18,818 bases of DNA from contig CAJUSS010000053.1 in the NCBI GenBank assembly GCA_910588895.1, forward strand, positions 1 to 18,818. Direction: 5' to 3'. This document shows positions 6,108 to 12,501 of this stretch, in pieces. Every line of letters begins with the position of its first letter. Positions within the stretch are counted from its first letter, which is position 1. A program made the translations under genes and the position numbers. The notes under the pieces were generated by a model. It had not been told where the DNA came from and did no database searches. It worked only from the letters and a program-made list of their open reading frames with translations. The DNA is from an uncultured Lachnospiraceae bacterium (GTDB taxonomy: Bacteria; Bacillota; Clostridia; Lachnospirales; Lachnospiraceae).

Positions 6108-6857
6108 CTATATCCACCCCCCATCCAGCGACAGCACCTGCCCTGTGAGATAGGACCCGCTCTCAGCCAGCTGAAAGACCAGATCGGCCACCTCTTCCGG
6201 CCGTCCCATGCGCCCTGCCGGGATCTCGTCCAGCAGGGCTTCTTTTTCTGCAGTCTCCAGCCATCGGTTCATATCGGTATCGATCGCTCCGCAGGCGATG
6301 GCATTGACCTGGATATCACTGGGGGCCAGTTCTTTTGCCAATGCCTTGGTGAAGGCGTTCACCCCGCCTTTTGCAGCCGAATAGGCGACCTCACAGGAAG
6401 CCCCGCAGATCCCCCAGACAGAAGAGATGTTTATGATCTTTCCCTGCCTGCGGCGGACCATCCCGGGGATCGCCAGCTTGCAGCAGCAGAAAAGAGAGGT
6501 CAGATCGCTCTTTAGCAGCCGATCCCATTCACTTATGGTCATGTCCTGGAGCAGTCCGATGTGGGACATCCCCGCATTGTTCACCAGCACATCTAGATGG
6601 CCGAACGTCTCTTCGATCTGTGCAAAGAGCTGGCGGCAATCTTCAAGATCCCCCATATCGCCTACATAGGCAAGGCAGGGTGTCTTCAGGGCCTGGATCT
6701 CTTTTTGGGCCTCTTCCAATCGCTCTCTATTTTGGATACAGGTGATCGCGGTCTGCCACCCCTCCCGGGCGAACCGGAGCGCGATCGCTCGCCCGATACC
6801 GCGGGAAGCGCCGGTGATGAGGACGGTCTTTTTCTGCGTGGGATCGATCTTGTTCAT
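6108..6857 (-). CDS. FabG-like short-chain dehydrogenase/reductase
   Basis: This 249-residue classical SDR has the cofactor loop TGASRGIG (residues 15-22), NNAG (93-96), the catalytic Ser in NISSVWG (about 145), Tyr159 and Lys163 in YSAAK, and a C-terminus ending in DGGW as in FabG. It should be a cytoplasmic NADPH-dependent reductase of a carbonyl group. Candidates are 3-oxoacyl-ACP reductase and the EF-P 5-aminopentanone reductase (YmfI type), which look alike in sequence. There are no fatty-acid genes nearby, so the fab pathway is not supported by context. AAGGAGG lies 12 bases before the ATG, a slightly long spacing. A strong promoter is found upstream. The gene converges with the HicB-like gene without an evident terminator between them. 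Confidence 0.82.
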   Translation of the reverse strand: MNKIDPTQKKTVLITGASRGIGRAIALRFAREGWQTAITCIQNRERLEEAQKEIQALKTPCLAYVGDMGDLEDCRQLFAQIEETFGHLDVLVNNAGMSHIGLLQDMTISEWDRLLKSDLTSLFCCCKLAIPGMVRRRQGKIINISSVWGICGASCEVAYSAAKGGVNAFTKALAKELAPSDIQVNAIACGAIDTDMNRWLETAEKEALLDEIPAGRMGRPEEVADLVFQLAESGSYLTGQVLSLDGGWI

Positions 6858-6901
6858 TTGAGCGATAAACCTCCTTGGGATGTCTGGATATCATAAAGAT
6901 A

Positions 6902-6930
6902 AGTATATACTGGATCTTTTGGGATGACAA
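6902..6930 (-). promoter_or_regulatory. Sigma-A-type promoter for the SDR gene
   Basis: On the minus strand TTGTCA (6925-6930) and TATACT (6902-6907) are separated by 17 bases. The predicted start is near 6895, about 38 bases upstream of the SDR start codon. It faces the trxB promoter in an AT-rich divergent region of about 280 bases. Confidence 0.7.
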
Positions 6931-7001
6931 TGGTATTTGTTTTTTTCCAATTATATTAAGATCATGTAACTTTCTTGTAATAGGATCGTAAGAAATCAGG
7001 C

Positions 7002-7030
7002 AAGACCATTTTGAGAAAATATGGTATACT
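7002..7030 (+). promoter_or_regulatory. Extended -10 promoter for trxB
   Basis: TATACT (7025-7030) is preceded by TG-N (7022-7024), an extended -10 element. The -35 position (AAGACC, 7002-7007) is poor, as is usual for extended -10 promoters. The leader is about 105-110 bases and includes a small GACCGC-T-GCGGTC palindrome near 7104-7116. Confidence 0.5.
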
Positions 7031-7144
7031 AAAAAACGAAAAGCGGAACATAACAACCATTGATGATGATAAAGGCAAAAAGATCCGTGGCGGCAAGGCA
7101 TCGGACCGCTGCGGTCGTCAAAGCAAAAGGACAGGAGAATGGAT

Positions 7145-8065
7145 ATGGATGAGATCTACGATCTTTTGATCATAGGTTCCGGCCCGGCAGGCCTGGCAGC
7201 GGCTATCTATGCCCAGCGGGCCCGTATGCGAGCGGCTGTGATCGAGAAGCTGCCGGCCAGCGGCGGACAGGTGCTGAACACGGTGGATGTGGATAATTAT
7301 CCCGGCCTGCCCGGCGTGGGCGGCTATGAGCTGGGGCTGAAGTTCAGGGAGCATGCAGATCACCTGGGCGCAGTGTTCTTGGATGATGAGATAAAAGAGA
7401 TAAAGGAGCAGAAGGGCAGAAAGCTCCTGATCGGTGCGAAGGGCACATATCTGGCTAAAGCGGCGATCATCGCGACCGGGGCTATGCACCGGGAGCTGGG
7501 CGTGCCGGGAGAAGAGGAGCTGAAGGGAAGAGGCGTGTCCTACTGCGCCACCTGCGACGGGGCGTTTTTCCGAAATAAGACCGTGGCCGTGGTAGGCGGC
7601 GGAGATGTGGCTCTGGAGGATGGGATATTCCTGTCCAGGATGTGTAAAAAGGTTTATCTGATCCACCGGCGCGATCGTCTGCGCGGCGCCAGGAGTCTGC
7701 AGGAGACCTTTCTCTCCCGGGACAATGGGGAAGTGCTCTGGGATACCGTGGTAGAGGAGATCCGGGGAGAGGGCCGCGTGGAGGAGATCGGGCTGAAGGA
7801 TGTAAAGACCGGACAAGCGTTTTCGCTGCCTGTCCAGGGGGTGTTCGTCGCTGTCGGGATCGTCCCCCAGAGCGGGGCCTTTGCCGGCTTAGTGGAGATG
7901 GAAGACGGTCATATCCGGGCAGGGGAAGACTGCGTGACCTCCGTTCCCGGTATCTTTGCCGCAGGCGATGTGCGGACCACGCCTCTCAGGCAGGTCCTGA
8001 CGGCTGCGGCTGACGGCGCAAATGCGGTCGCCAGCGCGGAGCGGTATCTGGAGAGCATACGCTGA
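7145..8065 (+). CDS. trxB: Thioredoxin reductase
   Basis: This protein of about 306 residues is a low-molecular-weight NADPH-dependent thioredoxin reductase that passes electrons through FAD to a redox-active disulfide. Counting from ATG 7139, it shows the FAD loop GSGPAG (13-18), the active-site CATC (136-139) in YCATCDGAFF, the NADPH-binding GGGDVALE (153-160) with HRRDRLR (176-182), and the second FAD motif GIFAAGDV (271-278). ATG 7139 and ATG 7145 are both possible. AGGAG at 7133-7137 is one base from 7139 but seven from 7145, so 7145 is preferred; AAAGG at 7126-7130 could serve 7139. No thioredoxin gene is in the window. The hydrolase gene starts 35 bases downstream, so cotranscription is likely. 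Confidence 0.9.
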   Translation: MDEIYDLLIIGSGPAGLAAAIYAQRARMRAAVIEKLPASGGQVLNTVDVDNYPGLPGVGGYELGLKFREHADHLGAVFLDDEIKEIKEQKGRKLLIGAKGTYLAKAAIIATGAMHRELGVPGEEELKGRGVSYCATCDGAFFRNKTVAVVGGGDVALEDGIFLSRMCKKVYLIHRRDRLRGARSLQETFLSRDNGEVLWDTVVEEIRGEGRVEEIGLKDVKTGQAFSLPVQGVFVAVGIVPQSGAFAGLVEMEDGHIRAGEDCVTSVPGIFAAGDVRTTPLRQVLTAAADGANAVASAERYLESIR

Positions 8066-8100
8066 CCGGCTATGCAGAGTGATAGAAAGGCGATAGGTGG

Positions 8101-9612
8101 ATGGAGAGGATAGAGGGACAGACAGGAAGAAAACGGACAAGAAAAAAGCAGACAAATAAAAAGCTTCAGATAACGGCAGCCGGGATCTGCCTTTTTAGCA
8201 TCGGCGTAGGGACCGCTTTTCTCGGCGGCGGAGGCCGCAGCTTTCTCACAGGAGGGGCAGCCGGCCAGGGAGCAGGGGCGGAGGCCTCCCTTTTGGGGAA
8301 GAGCCTTTATGAACGGGATATGGTCATGGCGCCGGAGGATTATGCGGATGTGGCGATCTCCTGTGTATCGGGCTATGTGAACGTCCGCCAGGAAGCCACC
8401 ACCTCCAGCGCGGTGGTAGGAAAGCTCTATAATAACTGCGCGGCCACGATCGTTGGGACCGTGAACGGGGAGGGCGGGATCTGGTATCAGATCCGGTCCG
8501 GCAGTGTGGATGGCTATGTCAAGGCGCAGTATTTTCTTACAGGCGCGCAGGCGGAGGCGGTCGCCAAGACCGTGGGGGTGGAGTATGCCACGATCGATAC
8601 GGCATCTCTGCGGCTGCGGTCAGCCCCGGACCTGACCAGTGAGATCTTGACCACGCTGAAGCAGGGGGCAGAGTATGTGGTCCTGGAGGAAAAGGACGGA
8701 TTCGCCCGTTTATCGGTTGACGCAGATATGGAAGGCTACGTTTCTATGGACTATATAAAGACCCGGGTGGTATTCCAGCAGGCGGTCTCCCTGGAAGAGG
8801 AGGCGGCGAAGCTGGCAGAGGAGACCAGGAGGCGGCAGGAAGCGGCAGAGGCCATCCAAAAGTGGCAGGATATCAAGCTGGTAGAGGCGAAGGTGGATAA
8901 CGCATCTTCCGGCCAGAGCGGTACGCCGGGCGGCGGCAGTGTCCAGGACGGGGAACATGGGCCGAAAGGGGCGGGTGAGACTTCCGCCTCGCCGTCGGTC
9001 CATCAGATCAGCCGGCCGGCCGGAGCTGATGGGGGGAGTGCTGCAGGCGCGGACAGCGGGAACGCGGGCAGCAGCCAGACGATCGCAGCCAGCCCTGTAA
9101 AAGCGGACGGAAAAGGACAGGCCCAGGCGCCTGCCGCCGCCCAGACGGCCAGCCAAGTGGGCCCCGGCGGCTCGGCTGTTGGCCCGGGGGGCGCGTCAGG
9201 AGCAGGCGGTGGATCTGACGCTGCAGACGGCAGCTCCTCGGCGGTCACCTCTGCGACCAGAGCTGCGATCGTGGCCTATGCAAAGCAATTTTTGGGGAAC
9301 CCTTATGTATACGGCGGCAGCAGCCTGACGAACGGGGCGGACTGCTCCGGCTTCGTGATGCGTATCTATGAGCATTTCGGGATCGATACCGGCAGGAGCT
9401 CCAGAGATCAGGCGGTCAATGGCCGGGAGATCGCGATCGACGCGGTGCAGCCGGGAGACCTTCTCTTCTATGCCAGCGGCAGTACGATCAACCATGTGGC
9501 GATCTACATAGGCGGCGGTCAGGTCATCCATGCGGCCAGCGCCAAGTCCGGCATCATGATCAGCCCCTCGGATTATCGTACGCCCTGCAAGGCGGCGACC
9601 TTTCTGGACTGA
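8101..9612 (+). CDS. Exported SH3-domain NlpC/P60 peptidoglycan hydrolase
   Basis: This 503-residue cell-wall hydrolase begins with a very basic N-terminus (residues 7-21) and a hydrophobic stretch (about 22-42), acting as a signal peptide or membrane anchor. Two bacterial SH3 domains follow: about 83-147 (VNVRQEATTSSAVVGKL) and about 160-222 (LRLRSAPDLTSEILTTLKQG). Next come a charged predicted coiled coil (228-262) and a Gly/Ala/Ser/Pro-rich linker (265-383). Residues 386-503 form the NlpC/P60 domain with catalytic Cys415 in ADCSGF, His465 in NHVAIY and His477 in VIHAAS. It should cut peptide stems of peptidoglycan outside the cell, most likely the gamma-D-glutamyl bond (family knowledge). 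GGTGG lies next to the ATG and AAAGG about ten bases before it. The gene is probably cotranscribed with trxB and ends at a strong terminator. Confidence 0.87.
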   Translation: MERIEGQTGRKRTRKKQTNKKLQITAAGICLFSIGVGTAFLGGGGRSFLTGGAAGQGAGAEASLLGKSLYERDMVMAPEDYADVAISCVSGYVNVRQEATTSSAVVGKLYNNCAATIVGTVNGEGGIWYQIRSGSVDGYVKAQYFLTGAQAEAVAKTVGVEYATIDTASLRLRSAPDLTSEILTTLKQGAEYVVLEEKDGFARLSVDADMEGYVSMDYIKTRVVFQQAVSLEEEAAKLAEETRRRQEAAEAIQKWQDIKLVEAKVDNASSGQSGTPGGGSVQDGEHGPKGAGETSASPSVHQISRPAGADGGSAAGADSGNAGSSQTIAASPVKADGKGQAQAPAAAQTASQVGPGGSAVGPGGASGAGGGSDAADGSSSAVTSATRAAIVAYAKQFLGNPYVYGGSSLTNGADCSGFVMRIYEHFGIDTGRSSRDQAVNGREIAIDAVQPGDLLFYASGSTINHVAIYIGGGQVIHAASAKSGIMISPSDYRTPCKAATFLD

Positions 9613-9643
9613 CGGGATCGCGTCGTCCATAAGGGGCGGCGAC

Positions 9644-9675
9644 GAAAAAAACGGGTCCTCTCACCCGTTTTTTTC
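9644..9675. terminator. Bidirectional intrinsic terminator
   Basis: ACGGGT (9651-9656) pairs with ACCCGT (9663-9668) around a six-base loop, flanked by seven A on the left and seven T on the right, so it works on both strands. It ends the plus-strand hydrolase gene and overlaps the last codons and stop of the minus-strand DUF1576 gene. Confidence 0.85.
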
Positions 9676-11190
9676 TTTGCCCATCTTTCGAAAGAGCCTG
9701 CCGCGCACTTGTTTTTCCGGATCCTTTCCGGTATTGCTGATCAGCGCGATCATATTCTGTACGCTGATGTCCTGGCGGTCGATCTCCTCCCGGACAGTGG
9801 GGATGTAATGTTCTAAGATCGGGATCAGGATCAGGGCGGTGATCCCGGCGGTGAAGCCGCCGTTATACAGGACGAACCCGCCGTGCAGGGCGCTGGTGGC
9901 CGTACACATGGAAGCGCACATGAAGCCGGAGAGGAGGCCGGCCCGGATGCCATAGCGTCCCACGATGGGGGCCAGGCCGGTGGCGAAGGCCACACCGTTG
10001 ATATAGCCCTGGGTGGTGATGGACCAGGTGATCGCTCTGCCGTTGACATGGCAGAAAAAGGAAGTGATAAAATATAAGACCTGATAGCCCAGGACGATCG
10101 GCCATACATTTTTCGGATGCTGCCCCATGGCGGTAAAGGTCAGGGAGGCCAGCATGACCCCCATGGTGGGGCCGGTAAAGCCTGCTCCCTGGGTGAAGGT
10201 GATGACCACCACCAGGTAGGCTAAGAACAGCAGGCCATAAAAGCCGATGTTGACCAGACACAGGGGCATCCCGTACTTTTCGGAAAAATCACTGTTGTGG
10301 CCGGTATCCTTTAACAGCTGGCGGTAGCCCTTTAGGCTCTTCCCGTTCAATAGGTATCCGGCGGCCAGACAGCACAAAAAGACCGCGGAAAAAAAGCAGA
10401 CGGCATAAAGCTTATAGGAGTGGCCGTGCTGGTTGTAGATCACGTTGTTGTGATAGATGGGACCCATGGAACGGATCCCCATGGTCTTATACATAAAGTT
10501 GTAGATAAAAAAACCAAAGAGGCCGAAGGCCAGGCCGCCGTTGTAAAGGTCATACCCCTTGTGCCAGACCTGGGCGCCGGGAAGGATGGCAGGGACCACG
10601 AAGCCTAAAAGGATGCTGAAGGCGATGGTCAGCAGGACTCCGGAGACCGTCAGATCCAGATGACCGAACACAAAGCCCCCTTTTTGTGTGTAGCGGAACA
10701 AAAATTCGCTGATAAAGGGGGCGAAGGAGGTGGCGAACATGCAGACCTGCAGGTTCCGCTTAAGGTCCAGCTTATTTAAGCGGAGATAAAGAAAGGGCGC
10801 TAAGAAGCAGGGCCACATATTGAAAAAGTTCAGGCCGTAAAAGCAGTGGGCTACCACCAGAAAATAACCGGCTAGAGTATTGGCATGGGACTCGCCTTTT
10901 AAACCTGCCATAAAAAGGAAGCAGACCATCCCGCAGGCCCCGGCGTTCAGCATGGCGGAGCTCAAGCCTCCCACGGCCAGATAATCGGTCACCAGTGGAC
11001 AGGGGGAGATCATGATCAGATACCAGCTGTGGAAGACGCTCCCCCATTCCCCTGTATAGAGGGCCGCAGCGAAGGCGGAAACAAAAAAGGATAGGGAAAA
11101 AAGAAACGCGACCCCATTGATGATCTGACTGTTTGTCATCCGCCGGCTGCCTGCCGTCATCGGTCCGCTTGTCGATGTTCGGTTCTCCAT
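9661..11190 (-). CDS. DUF1576 polytopic membrane protein with internal duplication
   Basis: This protein of about 509 residues is almost entirely hydrophobic segments and probably spans the membrane ten or more times. It matches the uncharacterised DUF1576 family (HSWYLIMISPCPLVTDY near the N-terminus). Its two halves share an ordered set of motifs: NMWP (124-127), FATSFAP (152-158) and LYNGG (215-219), then NVWP (361-364), FATGLAP (402-408) and LYNGG (441-445). This indicates a duplicated fold, as in many transporters. The substrate is unknown. The frame extends to 11307, but the hydrophilic extra part is not family-like. ATG 11188-11190 has a weak AGG upstream; starts at 11160 or 11139 are possible. 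It is probably a single-gene unit with its own promoter at 11238-11267. Confidence 0.75.
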   Translation of the reverse strand: MENRTSTSGPMTAGSRRMTNSQIINGVAFLFSLSFFVSAFAAALYTGEWGSVFHSWYLIMISPCPLVTDYLAVGGLSSAMLNAGACGMVCFLFMAGLKGESHANTLAGYFLVVAHCFYGLNFFNMWPCFLAPFLYLRLNKLDLKRNLQVCMFATSFAPFISEFLFRYTQKGGFVFGHLDLTVSGVLLTIAFSILLGFVVPAILPGAQVWHKGYDLYNGGLAFGLFGFFIYNFMYKTMGIRSMGPIYHNNVIYNQHGHSYKLYAVCFFSAVFLCCLAAGYLLNGKSLKGYRQLLKDTGHNSDFSEKYGMPLCLVNIGFYGLLFLAYLVVVITFTQGAGFTGPTMGVMLASLTFTAMGQHPKNVWPIVLGYQVLYFITSFFCHVNGRAITWSITTQGYINGVAFATGLAPIVGRYGIRAGLLSGFMCASMCTATSALHGGFVLYNGGFTAGITALILIPILEHYIPTVREEIDRQDISVQNMIALISNTGKDPEKQVRGRLFRKMGKEKNG

Positions 11191-11237
11191 GATATGTACC
11201 TGCCTGTTCTGAGATCTTCTTGTGGTGGTGGACAAAG

Positions 11238-11284
11238 ATAATAAGGATGTGCATCCGTTTACAGCAATGCAGATGCACACCCTT
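11238..11284 (-). promoter_or_regulatory. Inverted repeat overlapping a candidate promoter upstream of the DUF1576 gene
   Basis: AAGGATGTGCATC (11243-11255) and GATGCACACCCTT (11272-11284) form a 13-bp inverted repeat with one mismatch (G-U when read as minus-strand RNA) and a 16-base spacer. On the minus strand TTGCTG (11262-11267) and TATTAT (11238-11243), 18 apart, make a candidate promoter inside it. The repeat could be an operator for this promoter, or the terminator of the upstream hpf gene, since TTATTATCTTT follows the stem on the minus strand. Confidence 0.5.
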
Positions 11285-11408
11285 TTCGATCGATCGGCTT
11301 TATGCACAGGTCATCCGGCTGGCGGACGGTGTCCTCCTGTTAGGATGGTCTGCTGCGCGCTCTGCTTTGGACTGGTCTGACAGTCCTTGCAGGAACCTGC
11401 GGGATGGA

Positions 11409-11939
11409 TCAGAACTCAGGCTCGATCAAACCATAGGTGCCGCCCTTCCGTTTATATACGACGCATACCTGGTCGTCCTCTGCGTTTAAGAATACATAGA
11501 AATTATGGCCTAACAGCTCCATCTGCAGGCATGCCTCTTCCGGATCCATTGGTTTAACGGCGAACTTCTTTGTCTTTACGATCTTGATCTCTTCCTCCGC
11601 GACAGGTGTCTCCTCCTGGAGGAAGGCATCTGAAAATGCCGGGGAAGACTGCTTGCGGTCGATCAGCTTTTTCCGGTACTTCAAGATCTGGCGTTCGATG
11701 ATCTCCTCCACCAGATCGATGGACACATACATATCATTGCTGGATTCCTCCGCGCGGATGATGGTCCCCTTGATCGGGATGGTCACCTCGATGTTCTGGC
11801 GCTCCTTCTGTACGCTCAAGGCCACGTTCACCTCGGTGTCGGGATTAAAATAACGGCCCAGCTTCCCGATCTTCTCCTCAATGGTGCTCCTAAGTCCCGG
11901 AGTCACTTCGATATTTCTCCCCACGATGACAAAACGCAT
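11409..11939 (-). CDS. hpf: Ribosome hibernation promoting factor, long form
   Basis: This 176-residue protein has an N-terminal S30AE/RaiA-type domain (about 1-100, MRFVIVGRNIEVTPGLR and the VALSVQKERQNIEVTI strand) and a C-terminal dimerisation domain (about 120-176, KTKKFAVKPMDPEEACLQME to LIEPEF). Long-form HPF binds the decoding region of the 30S subunit and joins two 70S ribosomes into inactive 100S dimers in stationary phase or stress. The frame runs back to 12026, but AAGGAG lies a few bases before ATG 11937-11939 and the family N-terminus starts there. Its location next to secA and prfB is the conserved Firmicutes order, but here it is transcribed away from secA. Confidence 0.92.
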   Translation of the reverse strand: MRFVIVGRNIEVTPGLRSTIEEKIGKLGRYFNPDTEVNVALSVQKERQNIEVTIPIKGTIIRAEESSNDMYVSIDLVEEIIERQILKYRKKLIDRKQSSPAFSDAFLQEETPVAEEEIKIVKTKKFAVKPMDPEEACLQMELLGHNFYVFLNAEDDQVCVVYKRKGGTYGLIEPEF

Positions 11940-11997
11940 ATGATCCACTCCTTTTCTATGATGAGCGCTCCCGGACGGAGAGTGCTCTGATGGTTTA

Positions 11998-12026
11998 AGT
12001 ATAGCATGTTTTCCAAAAAGAAACAA
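11998..12026 (-). promoter_or_regulatory. Promoter for hpf
   Basis: On the minus strand TTGTTT (12021-12026) and TATACT (11998-12003) are 17 bases apart, about 60 bases upstream of the hpf start codon. A TTGACA further upstream has no suitably spaced -10. Confidence 0.6.
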
Positions 12027-12135
12027 GAAATACTGTCAAAAAATATGGACGATAAAATGGAAATTTTGTGGAGTTTTTCGGATCTGTAAAAAGCCGTCAT
12101 CCTGTGTCGGGCTTTAGGATAAACATGGTGAAAAA

Positions 12136-12242
12136 TGTGGATAATGTGGATAACTTGGTGCATAAGTCGATTTTTTCGAAATAGACAGGGGGGCACTATG
12201 TGGATAAAGTTTGGGGACAGGGCGTGTGGACAGTGTGGATAA
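12136..12242 (+). promoter_or_regulatory. Cluster of DnaA boxes between hpf and secA
   Basis: TGTGGATAA, the complement of the consensus DnaA box TTATCCACA, occurs perfectly four times in one orientation: 12136-12144, 12145-12153 (directly abutting), 12199-12207 and 12234-12242. A 7-of-9 match TGTGGACAG (12225-12233) abuts the fourth box, and another 7-of-9 match is at 12157-12165. In random sequence a perfect 9-mer would be expected about 0.14 times in the whole window on both strands. DnaA is the replication initiator and also a transcription factor. Roles could be DnaA titration, an accessory replication-control site, or control of secA/hpf transcription. Confidence 0.75.
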
Positions 12243-12300
12243 AGTCGGGCCTGCCCCTTTAGGCAGCAGGCAGGCGACAGATCAAAAAGCCAGCCGACTT
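12242..12300. repeat. Nested inverted repeats beside the DnaA boxes
   Basis: AAGTCGG (12242-12248) is complementary to CCGACTT (12294-12300). Within it GTCG plus CCTGCC (12244-12255, two-base bulge) can pair with GGCAGGCGAC (12269-12278), and CTGCC with GGCAG (12262-12266) is a third option. These are alternative stems without T runs. The repeat starts at the last base of the fourth DnaA box and ends before an AT-rich stretch (about 12330-12385). No function can be assigned. Confidence 0.4.
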
Positions 12301-12378
12301 AAGCAGAGGACCTTTTGGCTCACCTGTGATAAAGTAACCTTTAAATTATGACAGGAATGTTAATTTTTTATGAATGGA

Positions 12379-12407
12379 TTGAATAAACCGTAACTTAGTG
12401 CTACAAT
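12379..12407 (+). promoter_or_regulatory. Promoter for secA
   Basis: TTGAAT (12379-12384) and TACAAT (12402-12407) are separated by exactly 17 bases. The predicted start is near 12414, giving a leader of about 88 bases before secA. The promoter sits at the edge of an AT-rich segment, 137 bases after the last DnaA box. Confidence 0.65.
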
Positions 12408-12501
12408 AAGAAAGATTGGCTGCTATAGACAGCACGGCAGCGCATAGTAGCAAAGGGTGTGAAGAGATGCTATATGAGCAGAAAGTGATAGGAGATCACA
12501 G

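Noticed and set aside
11220..11489. Plus-strand open frame between the DUF1576 and hpf genes
   Set aside because: It overlaps the hpf coding region and the promoter repeat, and has no ribosome binding site or recognisable sequence.
12027..12501. The main chromosomal origin oriC in the hpf-secA gap
   Set aside because: The DnaA boxes and AT-rich segment fit, but dnaA, dnaN and rpmH, the usual Firmicutes neighbours, are absent and skew cannot be judged from one window. It is kept as a DnaA-box cluster only.
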